Origin: Lachnospiraceae bacterium
Lineage (GTDB): Bacteria; Bacillota; Clostridia; Lachnospirales; Lachnospiraceae
Length of the DNA: 33,836 nt
Reading direction: 5' to 3'
Assembly (NCBI GenBank): GCA_017399885.1
Contig: JAFQAU010000291.1
Span: 1-33,836 of the forward strand
The notes below the pieces were generated by a model. The model saw only the letters and a list, made by a program, of their open reading frames with translations, searched no databases and had not been told where the DNA came from. A program made the translations under genes and the position numbers. Of this stretch, positions 24,944 to 33,546 are shown in pieces (position 1 is the stretch's first letter; each line of letters starts with the position of its first letter).

Positions 24944-27175
24944 ATGGAAAAAATGGAAGGTTTCAATGCTTTAGACGAGGAAGAATCCTTAGAAAGAGCA
25001 AAAGATAAACTTACAAATTTGTTGACAGCGAGGGAAGCACAACGAGAAATAGAACAGTACGTTCAAAAGGATGAGAAGAATCGTGGAATCATCTTTTTGA
25101 TTGATGTGGATGATTTGTATAAGATTAATAACTTATATGGCTGTTTTTTTGGAGATGTAGTATTGCAGGAAATTGCACAGGTACTGACAGATATATCTGA
25201 AAAAAAGGGCGTAGTATCCAGATATGAAGGGGATGGTTTCTTATTTTTTAGAGAAGGGTTGTCTCTAAAAGAATCCTACCAGATCGGAGAAGCTATTTGC
25301 AAGGCTGTGGAAGGCTTATATGTGAATAGTGTAGGAACTTCCGTGTTATCCTGTAGTATTGGAATAGGCAGAATAGAGAAGGGAATATCAATAGCCAAGT
25401 CCTTGAAATTGACTGAGAAGGCTTTGAAATATGCAAAAAATAAACAATCTAAGAATGTGATATCATGGAAGGATGTGCCCCAGGATATTTCAAAATCAAA
25501 AGGCTTGGAAAAGTATTATGAGGATTATAGTTTTGAGATGATTTTTAGTGAAAAGTCAAAGAAAATTCTTGATTTTGCTAAAAAGATTCTAGAAGGTTCT
25601 AAGTCTTTTAAGTTAGCTGTAGGGATTCTTTTTTCCAGATTGGGAAGAGAGTACGGCTTAAAAAGAATTGGTATGTTAGATTTGGATTATGATTTTTTGA
25701 GTGGTCAAATTGTTTATCAATGGAAGCGGGAAGACATAAAAACAGATATATCAAAAAAAGTCTTAATCTATGACGGGGACTATGAGTATCTACAAGAAGG
25801 CTTTAAAGAAAATGGATGGATGATAGTGGATAATAAAGATGGTGGGGAACATGCCAAGTGGACGGACTCACTTCACCAGATATCTGTCTTAATAAATGAG
25901 ATGTATTGGCAAAAAAATCGTGCTTTGTTATTATTTTACGAGTGTGAAGACAATGGAATAGGATGGCCTAAGGAAATTTGTCTTTTGTTTAAGGAAATAA
26001 GCAGTATGTTAGGGGTATATCATAAGAGAGAGAATATGAACCGTGAAATGAAAGAAAAAGCAGAGTTTTTATCAGGTATTTCACATGAAATTCGAACTCC
26101 CATGAATGCAATATATGGATGGACTAAAATTGCAAGAAAAAATTCACATGACTGCGAAAAAATGAAAGAGTGTTTAGATAAAATCAATAGCTCTAGTAAG
26201 TACTTAATGTCTATAATGGACGAAATTTTAGATGTGGAAAATATATCATCGGGTATTACAGAGGTTGTGAAAGAGGAATTTTCTATAAATGAAGTTTTTG
26301 AAAGTGTAAAATATTTATTTCAAAGAGAATTTATGGAGAAAGGAATTCATCTATCTTTGGCAAATCAGTGTAAAGACGAGTATTTTTATGGCGATAAGAA
26401 GCATATTCAACAGGTATTGGTTAATGTTTTAGAATATGTTTCAAAGGTCACTTTAACAGAAGAAACTATCATTTTACATGCCATGGAAATGATGCAAAAG
26501 AAAAATACCCAGCTTAATTTTTCTATAGAAAGTATGGGAGAATATGGTGATTCCTACGATTTAGCATATTTAAGAAAATCACTATCTAGTAATGATGGGA
26601 GCGAGAAACTAAAACTTGGAGACTTGGCTTTTCCTTTATTTTTAAGTTATCGATATGTGGAAAAGATGGGAGGACACATGGAAATAGGAGAGTGTCAGGA
26701 TAATTTTGAATTAGCATTTTCTGTTCCAGTAACTTGTGTAGAAAAAAAGATAGAAAAAGAGCAAAAAAATTATAATTTTTCAGGAAGACGACTGTTGTTG
26801 GTAGAAGATAATAATCTTAATGTGGAAGTGGCACAAACCCTTTTGGAAATGGTTGGATTCGAAGTAGATGTGGCAGAAAATGGGAAAATAGCAGTTGATA
26901 AGTTTAAACAAAGAAAAGAAGGTAGCTATGATGCTATTTTAATGGATATTCGTATGCCTATTATGGATGGACTGGAAGCTACTAGAAGAATAAGAAACTT
27001 GGGGAAGAAGGACTCAAGAACCGTGTCTATTGTTGCATTATCTGCAAATGCACATGATGAAGATGCGAAGAAATCTATAGAAAATGGTATGAATGGGCAC
27101 TTAGCTAAGCCTATAGATGTAGATAATCTCTATCGAATGTTGGATCAGTTAATTACGAAAAGTAGTTGGACGTAA
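24944..27175 (+). CDS. Degenerate GGDEF / histidine-kinase-like / receiver protein
   Basis: 743 residues, cytoplasmic. The GGDEF-like domain (about 18-175) keeps the DVD metal site, but its active loop RYEGDGF (93-99) lacks the GGDEF glutamate. A middle GAF-like region (about 190-355) follows. HisKA has His381 in SGISHEIRTPMNA. The following HATPase region has lost its ATP-binding boxes: NVLEYVSK for N..xNAxK, SMGEYGDS for DxGxG, and no GxGxG. The C-terminal receiver (about 625-743) is complete: EDNN, acceptor Asp668 in LMDIRMP, and KP. So His and Asp acceptors are present without a working kinase or cyclase. The start follows AAGGTG. It has its own promoter and terminator. Confidence 0.88.
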   Translation: MEKMEGFNALDEEESLERAKDKLTNLLTAREAQREIEQYVQKDEKNRGIIFLIDVDDLYKINNLYGCFFGDVVLQEIAQVLTDISEKKGVVSRYEGDGFLFFREGLSLKESYQIGEAICKAVEGLYVNSVGTSVLSCSIGIGRIEKGISIAKSLKLTEKALKYAKNKQSKNVISWKDVPQDISKSKGLEKYYEDYSFEMIFSEKSKKILDFAKKILEGSKSFKLAVGILFSRLGREYGLKRIGMLDLDYDFLSGQIVYQWKREDIKTDISKKVLIYDGDYEYLQEGFKENGWMIVDNKDGGEHAKWTDSLHQISVLINEMYWQKNRALLLFYECEDNGIGWPKEICLLFKEISSMLGVYHKRENMNREMKEKAEFLSGISHEIRTPMNAIYGWTKIARKNSHDCEKMKECLDKINSSSKYLMSIMDEILDVENISSGITEVVKEEFSINEVFESVKYLFQREFMEKGIHLSLANQCKDEYFYGDKKHIQQVLVNVLEYVSKVTLTEETIILHAMEMMQKKNTQLNFSIESMGEYGDSYDLAYLRKSLSSNDGSEKLKLGDLAFPLFLSYRYVEKMGGHMEIGECQDNFELAFSVPVTCVEKKIEKEQKNYNFSGRRLLLVEDNNLNVEVAQTLLEMVGFEVDVAENGKIAVDKFKQRKEGSYDAILMDIRMPIMDGLEATRRIRNLGKKDSRTVSIVALSANAHDEDAKKSIENGMNGHLAKPIDVDNLYRMLDQLITKSSWT

Positions 27176-27179
27176 AAGG

Positions 27180-27212
27180 CAGTGATAAGAATTTTTCTTA
27201 TCACTGTTTTTT
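27180..27212 (+). terminator. Intrinsic terminator after the GGDEF/kinase-like gene
   Basis: CAGTGATAAGAA (27180-27191), three T, TTCTTATCACTG (27195-27206), then six T. Perfect 12-bp stem with a U-tract, four bases after the stop codon. Confidence 0.92.
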
Positions 27213-27234
27213 CTTCTTGTAATGTTTCATAGAT

Positions 27235-27495
27235 ATGCACATAAAAAATTCACAAACTCTTATGGAGTTTTTATTAGAAGCGTGCTTTATTAGTATTTTT
27301 GGAGGTATTCTTGGGATTATAGTAAGCTTTGGAATTACTCCTATTGTGGAATTGTTAAATGTAAGAGTGGAATTAAGTGCAAATGGAATGTTAATAGCAG
27401 TGTTTTTTTCAGTAGCAACAGGTACCATATTCGGTATTTATCCCGCTTGGAAGGCCTCTAATCTGGTTCCTGTAGAGGCATTATGCGAAGAGTAG
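27235..27495 (+). pseudogene. MacB/FtsX-type ABC transporter permease, C-terminal remnant
   Basis: 86 residues that match only the last part of a MacB-type permease: FLLEACFISIFGGILGIIVS (first of two visible membrane spans), then ATGTIFGIYPAWKASNLVPVEAL, the hallmark C-terminus. Full permeases have about 400 residues with an extracellular domain; everything before the last two spans is missing, and a terminator for the previous gene lies 23 bases upstream. No ribosome binding site precedes ATG 27235. I therefore read it as the remnant of a deletion that removed the front of an exporter operon. A short functional peptide is unlikely. Confidence 0.8.
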
Positions 27496-27512
27496 GATGC
27501 AAGAAAGGGTAG

Positions 27513-28187
27513 ATGAGAAGTATGAAAAAGAAAATAATAATTATATTAATATTTCTTATGATTATAGGTGTTGGAGTAGGGTGTTATTATTTTTTCTTCT
27601 TAAAAAACCATAAGGAAGATGAGATAGTTGTTAAAGAAAATCAAATACTAATTACAGCACAAATTAATCAAATAAACGGAAATGAAATTGTATTTCAAAA
27701 AGCAGAAGAAATTCAAATCAGTGAAATGCCCTCAGAAAAGGCAAGACAGCAAGAAGCAGATGGTAGTCAGTCAGACAATCAAAAGGCAGAAGGTAGAATG
27801 AAAAATGCTGGGATTCCAGAGAGGGCAGAAGGTGGAGCGGGAAATGGTCAATTTTCAGAAGGTACGGAAAGGGAAAGGAGGAATGGTCAGTTTCCGGAAG
27901 GCGGAATGAGAAATGGTCAATTTTCAGAGGGAATAAATGAAAGTGAACCCAATAATAATACTTCTAATAGAAATCAAGGAAAAGAAAATGGGAATGAGGA
28001 AAGGACTATGTATTCTTTGACTGGTGAGGAGGAAACCATGCTTATTCCTGTGGGTACTACGGTTACAACACAATTAGGAACGACCACTACCTTTTCAAGA
28101 CTTGCCACAGGGGACATGATTAAGATTTTATTGGAAAAAGATGAAAATGGAAAGGATGTAATTGTTGGAATTTGGATGATAGGTTAA
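27513..28187 (+). CDS. Membrane-anchored protein with NGQF repeats and DUF5666-like domain
   Basis: 224 residues. After a basic start there is one hydrophobic anchor (about 8-30), so the rest is probably outside. Two short beta-rich parts, ILITAQINQINGNEIVFQK and PVGTTVTTQLGTTTT with SRLATGDMIKILLE, resemble the halves of a DUF5666-like small beta domain. Between them lies a low-complexity Gln/Gly/Asn/Glu stretch of about 100 residues with three copies of NGQF(S/P)EG. The ATG at 27513 follows AAAGGG. It sits between a permease remnant and an ABC ATPase, so an accessory role in export is suggested only by context. Confidence 0.75.
   Translation: MRSMKKKIIIILIFLMIIGVGVGCYYFFFLKNHKEDEIVVKENQILITAQINQINGNEIVFQKAEEIQISEMPSEKARQQEADGSQSDNQKAEGRMKNAGIPERAEGGAGNGQFSEGTERERRNGQFPEGGMRNGQFSEGINESEPNNNTSNRNQGKENGNEERTMYSLTGEEETMLIPVGTTVTTQLGTTTTFSRLATGDMIKILLEKDENGKDVIVGIWMIG
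27843..27932 (+). repeat. Three coding copies of the NGQF(S/P)EG repeat
   Basis: In-frame copies at 27843-27863, 27882-27902 and 27912-27932 encode NGQFSEG, NGQFPEG and NGQFSEG. The DNA is nearly identical in copies 1 and 3, with spacers of 18 and 9 bases. Confidence 0.85.
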
Positions 28188-28280
28188 AATAATGTGGAAA
28201 GGAAAAGATACTGTAGCAAGTTCCTTATAAGTGAGGGGGCAGGGATGTCCAGTAGACTTGCACGCTTTGTTTAACACAGT

Positions 28281-28973
28281 ATGGTAAAATATATGACGGA
28301 AAAGAAAATTATTGAAATGAAAAAGATAAATAAAAGGTATCAAAAAGATGCAGAAATTTTACATATTTTAAAAAATGTAAGCCTGGATGTTCTAGAAGGA
28401 GAATTCCTTGCAATATTGGGTCCCTCTGGTTCAGGAAAATCTACACTTATGAATATGATTGGTTGTATGGATGTTTTTGATGATGGAGAGTATTATTTAA
28501 ATGGTATTTCAATTGCAGGACAGGGGGACAAGGAACTTACAGAGATTAGAAATAAAGAAATTGGGTTTGTATTCCAAAAATATCATTTAATACCCACTTA
28601 TACGGTATTGCAAAATATTATAATGCCTTTGTTAATGCGTGGAATGTCTATGGAAGAAGCTAGAAAGGAATCTATGGATACAATTCGTTTATTAGGACTG
28701 GATAAGCGTTTAAAACATAAGCCATCGGAGCTTTCTGGTGGACAACAGCAAAGAGTTGCCATAGCAAGAGCCTTAGTGGGAGAACCAACGATTCTATTAG
28801 CAGATGAGCCAACAGGTGCTCTAGATACCGGTAGTGGCAAAGAAGTTCTTAAGCTATTTAAAAAACTCAATGATATAGGTCATACTATTGTAATGATTAC
28901 TCATGACATGGAAGTGGCAAAGGCAGCGGGAAGAATTGTACGAATTGTTGATGGAGAATTGTTTGAGGCGTAG
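28281..28973 (+). CDS. MacB/LolD-type ABC transporter ATP-binding protein
   Basis: 230 residues. It has Walker A GPSGSGKST, the Q-loop FQKYHLIPTYTVLQN, the signature LSGGQQQRVAIARAL, Walker B ILLADEPTGALD and the switch His in ITHD. The EFLAILGPSGSGKSTLMNMI context and GALDTGSGKEV place it in the MacB/LolD group, which powers export of peptides, drugs or lipoproteins with an FtsX-like permease. No intact permease or adaptor lies beside it here. The start is uncertain: ATG 28281 and ATG 28293 both lack a clear ribosome binding site, and the conserved domain begins at IIEMKKINKRY. It may be an orphan or serve a permease encoded elsewhere. Confidence 0.92.
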   Translation: MVKYMTEKKIIEMKKINKRYQKDAEILHILKNVSLDVLEGEFLAILGPSGSGKSTLMNMIGCMDVFDDGEYYLNGISIAGQGDKELTEIRNKEIGFVFQKYHLIPTYTVLQNIIMPLLMRGMSMEEARKESMDTIRLLGLDKRLKHKPSELSGGQQQRVAIARALVGEPTILLADEPTGALDTGSGKEVLKLFKKLNDIGHTIVMITHDMEVAKAAGRIVRIVDGELFEA

Positions 28974-29062
28974 TGAAAAAGAATAAAGTTAATAAGTTAG
29001 CTATAAAATAAAAACACTAAAGGTAATAGGTACAGTGTTTGAGCTTTAGATTTAATGAGAAG

Positions 29063-29095
29063 GTAACGATTTAGCCATCATGGCTGAACTGTTAC
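29063..29095. repeat. GTAACAGTTCAGCC-family inverted repeat
   Basis: GTAACGATTTAGCCA (29063-29077) and TGGCTGAACTGTTAC (29081-29095) pair over 15 bases with two adjacent mismatches and one G-T pair; loop TCA. The right arm is exact consensus. Confidence 0.75.
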
Positions 29096-29122
29096 GTGAA
29101 AAGAGAAAGGAAAGAAGATAAG

Positions 29123-29434
29123 ATGATTATAGATTTGGTATGTGAAGCAGTTGAAATAAAGATACATTTTGAAAATTTTACGGGAGCGCTACAATCCAAT
29201 TATGAGTTTGCGTATGCATTAGGACTTATGGAAAAAAAATTAGGAATAGACATGGATAACAAATCTAGTTTGCACCAATTAAAAGAGCTTGTAGAAGATA
29301 GGATGAAGCAATTTGAACCAGCAGATTACATAGAAGCAAATCTGGTAAAATTAATACGTGAATATAGAATAGATGATAGTATGGGCGCTGAGCTGGAAGA
29401 ACTTATCAAAAAGGGGTATGAGGCAGTAAATTAA
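29123..29434 (+). CDS. Hypothetical protein, small and acidic
   Basis: 103 residues, no family recognised. It is predicted mostly helical and strongly acidic at the end (GAELEELIKKGYEAVN), with no signal peptide, membrane span or cysteine motif; the only Cys is near the start (IDLVCEAVEI). I chose ATG 29123, which follows GAAAGGAAAG; the frame is open to GTG 29096, but that codon overlaps the palindromic repeat just upstream. It ends at a strong terminator shared with the convergent pyrBI operon. Nothing nearby indicates a role. Confidence 0.7.
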   Translation: MIIDLVCEAVEIKIHFENFTGALQSNYEFAYALGLMEKKLGIDMDNKSSLHQLKELVEDRMKQFEPADYIEANLVKLIREYRIDDSMGAELEELIKKGYEAVN

Positions 29435-29456
29435 AATTTTTTATAGGGTAAAAAGC

Positions 29457-29485
29457 GAAAAAGCGAGGTAATACCTCGCTTTTTC
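29457..29485. terminator. Bidirectional terminator between the hypothetical gene and pyrI
   Basis: GAAAAAGCGAGGT (29457-29469), loop AAT, ACCTCGCTTTTTC (29473-29485). Perfect 13-bp stem with A-rich and T-rich outer parts, serving both directions. Confidence 0.9.
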
Positions 29486-29516
29486 AAAGAAAGTTAAAAA
29501 ATGAATGAAAAAGATT

Positions 29517-29945
29517 TTAGGAACGATTGCTGTATCTTTGTTCACAATAGATACAACGGTAAATTCCTGTATTCTTGTCGGCTAATTTAAATGTGTGTGT
29601 CAATTCCTGTTCAATGGAAGTAATGCAACGTGGGTTTCTACATCTTAAAATATTAGTCACACGTTCCGGTAAACCTAGATGTCGCTTTTCAGTAATTTCT
29701 CCATTGCGAATAATGTTTACTGTAAGATTTGGAGAAAGTGCTCCAAGAATATCCAAATCAACACACAAAGGACCTTCTATTTTTATCATGTCCTTTTTAC
29801 CTGTTTTGTTGCTTTTTGCGTTTTTTATAATAGCAACAGTACAATCTAATTTATCTAATTTTAAGTAATTATAAATCTCAAATGCTCCTCCGGGTTGTAT
29901 ATGATCGATTACAACACCGTCTCTTAATCCACTAATATTTAACAT
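29517..29945 (-). CDS. pyrI: Aspartate carbamoyltransferase regulatory subunit
   Basis: 142 residues. PyrI binds nucleotide effectors and pairs with catalytic PyrB trimers. The N-terminal nucleotide domain contains GVVIDHIQPGGAFEIYNYL. The C-terminal zinc domain has the expected four cysteines, Cys102-X4-Cys107 and Cys131-X2-Cys134. The ATG at 29945 overlaps the pyrB stop as TAATG, which implies translational coupling and matched subunit amounts; an in-frame TTG at 29951 is less likely. It ends at a bidirectional terminator. Confidence 0.96.
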   Translation of the reverse strand: MLNISGLRDGVVIDHIQPGGAFEIYNYLKLDKLDCTVAIIKNAKSNKTGKKDMIKIEGPLCVDLDILGALSPNLTVNIIRNGEITEKRHLGLPERVTNILRCRNPRCITSIEQELTHTFKLADKNTGIYRCIYCEQRYSNRS

Positions 29946-30868
29946 TAACAATCACCATCCAATTCAAGAAGCTTCATGATTAAAGCCATACGAACATAAA
30001 CACCATATTCTGCTTGTTTAAAATAAACAGCTCGTGGATCATCATCTATTTCGGTAGAAATTTCGTTTACCCTTGGTAGAGGATGAAGAACAAGCATATC
30101 CTCTCTCGCGTGCTTCATCTTCTTGGCATCCAGAATAAAACTGTCCTTTAAACGAATATAATCTTCTTCGTTAAAGAATCGTTCTCTTTGTACTCTTGTC
30201 ATATAGAGTAAATCAAGTTTTGGCATAACTGGTTCTAAAACATTTACTTCCTCGTATGGAATATTTTCACGATCTAAAACTTCACGTTTCAAATAATCCG
30301 GTATACGGAGTTCCTCAGGAGAAATCATAACAAACTTTACGTTCTCATAGCGAATCATCGCCCGAATAAGAGAGTGAACAGTACGTCCAAATTTTAAATC
30401 TCCACATAAACCAATAGTTAAATTATCCAAACGTCCCTTTAAATTCTTGATAGTTAATAAATCTGTTAAAGTTTGTGTTGGATGGTTGTGTCCACCGTCA
30501 CCTGCATTAATTACAGGAATAGAAGAATACTGAGCTGCAACTAAAGGCGCTCCTTCCTTTGGATGACGCATAGCACAAATATCTGCATAACTGGATATAA
30601 CGCGAATTGTATCTGCTACGCTTTCTCCTTTTGCAGCAGAACTTGAATCTGCGGATGAAAAACCTAATACATTACCACCTAAATTCATCATAGCAGCTTC
30701 AAAACTTAATCTGGTACGAGTACTTGGCTCGTAAAATAACGTAGCTAATTTTTTCCCTTGGCAGACCTTTGCGTACTTTTCAGGAGATGTAATAATATTT
30801 TCTGAAAGATTCAAAATATCATCAATATCTTGAACGGAAAGGTCAAGGGGAGAAATAATGTGCTTCAT
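29945..30868 (-). CDS. pyrB: Aspartate carbamoyltransferase catalytic subunit
   Basis: 307 residues, normal length. It condenses carbamoyl phosphate with aspartate, the committed step of pyrimidine synthesis. Conserved sites are [13 protein letters not shown] (STRTR at 49-53), [22 protein letters not shown] and [12 protein letters not shown] chose ATG 30868, five bases after GGAGG; the longer frame starts at an ATG inside that site. It is followed directly by pyrI (TAATG overlap). The promoter lies 52-80 bases upstream, and the leader is too short for a PyrR-type attenuator. Confidence 0.97.
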   Translation of the reverse strand: MKHIISPLDLSVQDIDDILNLSENIITSPEKYAKVCQGKKLATLFYEPSTRTRLSFEAAMMNLGGNVLGFSSADSSSAAKGESVADTIRVISSYADICAMRHPKEGAPLVAAQYSSIPVINAGDGGHNHPTQTLTDLLTIKNLKGRLDNLTIGLCGDLKFGRTVHSLIRAMIRYENVKFVMISPEELRIPDYLKREVLDRENIPYEEVNVLEPVMPKLDLLYMTRVQRERFFNEEDYIRLKDSFILDAKKMKHAREDMLVLHPLPRVNEISTEIDDDPRAVYFKQAEYGVYVRMALIMKLLELDGDC

Positions 30869-30880
30869 AGACACCTCCAT

Positions 30881-30909
30881 ATTTGATTAAAATTTGATTA
30901 AAATCAAAT
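30881..30909. promoter_or_regulatory. Repeat/palindrome in the pyrBI leader, possible operator
   Basis: ATTTGATTAAA occurs twice in tandem (30881-30891 and 30892-30902) and is followed by ATCAAAT, so that ATTTGATT (30892-30899) and AATCAAAT (30902-30909) form a perfect palindrome. It overlaps the predicted first transcribed bases of pyrB. Operator or 5' stem-loop; not proven. Confidence 0.45.
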
Positions 30910-30919
30910 AACCTTGTTT

Positions 30920-30948
30920 ATTATAGCAAAGTGTTTTTCAAAATACAA
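30920..30948 (-). promoter_or_regulatory. Predicted promoter for pyrBI
   Basis: On the minus strand TTGTAT (30948-30943) and a perfect TATAAT (30925-30920) are 17 bases apart. Transcription would begin near 30913. Confidence 0.75.
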
Positions 30949-31099
30949 CAAAAAAACAAAGAAAAAGATTGGGAAAATTTATAGTATTATAAAGAAAATA
31001 GTATTTTTAAAAGAAAAAAGACGAAATATTTAGAAAATTATTCTTTATGCAAAGAATTGTAGGGTATGAACTATTACAAATTTATTTTAAGTAAAAATA

Positions 31100-31128
31100 T
31101 TGCTTTTTTATAGCTCTATTATTATAAT
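31100..31128 (+). promoter_or_regulatory. Predicted promoter for the hydratase gene
   Basis: TTGCTT (31100-31105) and a perfect TATAAT (31123-31128) are 17 bases apart, giving a leader of about 75 bases. Confidence 0.65.
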
Positions 31129-31153
31129 GAAACGGTATATGTTAAATGATAAA

Positions 31154-31189
31154 CTTTTTTCAATGTGTGTGACTAGCCCATTGAAAAAG
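31154..31189 (+). promoter_or_regulatory. Leader hairpin upstream of the hydratase RBS
   Basis: CTTTTTTCAATG (31154-31165) pairs with CATTGAAAAAG (31179-31189) with one bulged T. It ends ten bases before the AGGAGG, so it could influence translation. No known riboswitch class is recognised. Confidence 0.35.
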
Positions 31190-31210
31190 CATAAGAATAG
31201 GAGGAAACTC

Positions 31211-33496
31211 ATGATAAAGTTGTATGATAATGGTGTTTATTTATTAAATGGAACAGAAATTGTAGAAGATAATGCAGAAGCAGCAGCTCTTTTGCAAAGC
31301 AAGACAGGTCTTACACCGGACAAAAAGCAAGCGGCAAAAGGAACCATGGCATATGGTATTTTAGAATCACATAATACTTCCGGAAATATGGAAAAGTTAA
31401 AAATTAAGTTCGACAAATTGACATCTCATGATATTACATTTGTTGGTATTATTCAGACTGCAAGAGCTTCAGGATTAGAGAAGTTTCCTATTCCTTATGT
31501 ATTAACAAACTGCCACAATAGTCTTTGTGCTGTAGGTGGAACTATAAACGAAGATGATCACATGTTTGGTTTGACTTGTGCAAAAAAATATGGCGGTGTA
31601 TATGTACCACCTCATCAGGCAGTTATTCACCAGTTTGCCCGTGAGATGTTAGCCGGTGGAGGGAAAATGATTCTGGGCTCAGATAGTCATACCCGTTATG
31701 GTGCATTAGGTACTATGGCCATGGGAGAAGGTGGACCAGAATTAGTAAAACAATTATTATCACAGACTTACGACATTAATATGCCTGGTGTAATTGGTGT
31801 TTACTTGACAGGAGAACCAATGAAAGGAGTAGGTCCACAAGACGTGGCACTTGCTATTATTGGAGCAGTATTTGCCAATGGATACGTTAATAACAAGGTA
31901 ATGGAGTTTGTAGGGCCTGGTGTTGAAAAATTAAGTGCGGATTTCCGTATTGGTGTAGATGTTATGACTACAGAAACTACATGTTTATCTTCTATATGGA
32001 AAACAGATGAAAAGATCAAAGAATTTTATGAAATTCATGGGCGTGTGGAAGAATATAAAGAATTAAATCCTGCTGATATTACTTATTATGATGGTATGAT
32101 ATATGTAGATTTAAGTACAATTAAGCCTATGATTGCTATGCCATTCCATCCAAGTAATACTTACACAATTGAAGAATTAAATGCAAATTTAATGGATATC
32201 CTACATGACTGTGAGAAGAAAGCATTGGTAAGCTTAGATGGACAGGTAGATTTTAAACTTACTGATAAAGTAAAGAATGGCAAATTATATGTAGAACAGG
32301 GAATTATTGCAGGCTGTGCAGGAGGAGGATTTGAAAATATTTGCGCAGCAGCGGATATTTTAAATGGTTCAAGTATTGGTGCAGATGCATTTACATTAAG
32401 TGTATATCCTGCAAGTATGCCTGTTTATATGGAATTGGTTAAAAATGGTTCTGCAGCAAAGCTTATGGGTGCTGGTGCAGTAATGAAAACAGCTTTCTGT
32501 GGTCCATGCTTTGGTGCTGGAGATACACCTGCAAACAATGCATTTAGTATCCGTCATTCTACAAGAAACTTCCCGAATAGAGAAGGTTCTAAGTTACAAA
32601 ATGGACAGATTTCTTCTGTGGCATTAATGGATGCACGTTCTATTGCTGCAACAGCTGCAAATAAAGGCTTCTTAACAGCTGCTACAGATATGGATGTAGA
32701 ATATACAGGACAGAAATATTTCTTTGATAAGACAATTTACGAAAATCGTGTATTTGACAGTAAGGGTGTAGCGGATCCAACAGTAGAAATACAGTTTGGA
32801 CCAAATATCAAGGATTGGCCGGTAATGTCCGCATTAACAGATAATTTATTATTAAAAGTGGTTTCAGAAATTCATGATCCGGTTACAACAACAGATGAGT
32901 TAATCCCATCAGGGGAAACATCATCATATCGTTCTAACCCAATTGGTCTTGCTGAGTTTACATTATCAAGAAAAGACCCTGCATACGTTGGTAGAGCGAA
33001 AGAAGTACAAGTGGCTGAAAAAGCAAGAGTAGCAGGAGAATGTCCAGTAAGTGCATTAGCAGAATTAGAAAATGTAATGAAAACAATCAAAGGAACCTAT
33101 GCAGATGTAGATAACGCAAATACAGGAATTGGAAGTACAATTTATGCTGTAAAACCTGGTGATGGTTCAGCGAGAGAACAGGCTGCATCTTGTCAAAAGG
33201 TTCTTGGCGGTTGGGCAAATATTGCAAAAGAGTATGCAACCAAACGTTATCGTTCTAATTTGATTAACTGGGGAATGTTACCATTTATTTTTGAAGATGA
33301 GAAGCTTCCATTTGCAAATGGAGATTATATCTTTGTTCCTGAAATTGCAAAAGCAATTCAGGATAAATCTTCAGAAATTAAAGCATATATCGTAAAAGAT
33401 GGATTGCAGGAGTTTACTCTAAAAATGGGCGAACTTACAGATGATGAAAGAGAAATTATCCTTAAAGGATGTTTAATTAACTATAATCGTGTATAA
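31211..33496 (+). CDS. Aconitase-family hydratase (YbhJ-like)
   Basis: 761 residues. It has the complete aconitase fold pattern: GSDSH (156-160), three 4Fe-4S-type cysteines (Cys369 in AGCAGGG; Cys430 and Cys433 in CGPC), [10 protein letters not shown], and a swivel domain with GDGSAREQA and LINWGMLPF. Aconitase-family enzymes move water on hydroxy-tricarboxylates; size and motifs fit the uncharacterised YbhJ-like branch rather than AcnA/AcnB or LeuC, so the substrate is unknown. I chose ATG 31211, five bases after AGGAGGAAA; the frame is open to 31100 but that stretch is promoter and leader. It is monocistronic. Confidence 0.88.
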   Translation: MIKLYDNGVYLLNGTEIVEDNAEAAALLQSKTGLTPDKKQAAKGTMAYGILESHNTSGNMEKLKIKFDKLTSHDITFVGIIQTARASGLEKFPIPYVLTNCHNSLCAVGGTINEDDHMFGLTCAKKYGGVYVPPHQAVIHQFAREMLAGGGKMILGSDSHTRYGALGTMAMGEGGPELVKQLLSQTYDINMPGVIGVYLTGEPMKGVGPQDVALAIIGAVFANGYVNNKVMEFVGPGVEKLSADFRIGVDVMTTETTCLSSIWKTDEKIKEFYEIHGRVEEYKELNPADITYYDGMIYVDLSTIKPMIAMPFHPSNTYTIEELNANLMDILHDCEKKALVSLDGQVDFKLTDKVKNGKLYVEQGIIAGCAGGGFENICAAADILNGSSIGADAFTLSVYPASMPVYMELVKNGSAAKLMGAGAVMKTAFCGPCFGAGDTPANNAFSIRHSTRNFPNREGSKLQNGQISSVALMDARSIAATAANKGFLTAATDMDVEYTGQKYFFDKTIYENRVFDSKGVADPTVEIQFGPNIKDWPVMSALTDNLLLKVVSEIHDPVTTTDELIPSGETSSYRSNPIGLAEFTLSRKDPAYVGRAKEVQVAEKARVAGECPVSALAELENVMKTIKGTYADVDNANTGIGSTIYAVKPGDGSAREQAASCQKVLGGWANIAKEYATKRYRSNLINWGMLPFIFEDEKLPFANGDYIFVPEIAKAIQDKSSEIKAYIVKDGLQEFTLKMGELTDDEREIILKGCLINYNRV

Positions 33497-33515
33497 AAAA
33501 TAATTTTTTCTTTTG

Positions 33516-33546
33516 GCTGGGGGGATTTTTACTAAATCTCCCCAGC
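33516..33546. terminator. Hairpin between the hydratase and bile salt hydrolase genes
   Basis: GCTGGGGGGATTT (33516-33528) pairs with AAATCTCCCCAGC (33534-33546) over 13 bases with one G-T pair. It lies between convergent stops; the last base belongs to the opposing stop codon. T-tracts are weak. Confidence 0.7.

Noticed and set aside
24944..25470. Active diguanylate cyclase
   Set aside because: The fold is present but the active loop reads EGDGF, without the catalytic Glu.
31100..31210. 37-residue N-terminal extension of the hydratase
   Set aside because: It overlaps the predicted promoter and leader, has no ribosome binding site, and the AGGAGGAAA before ATG 31211 is strong.
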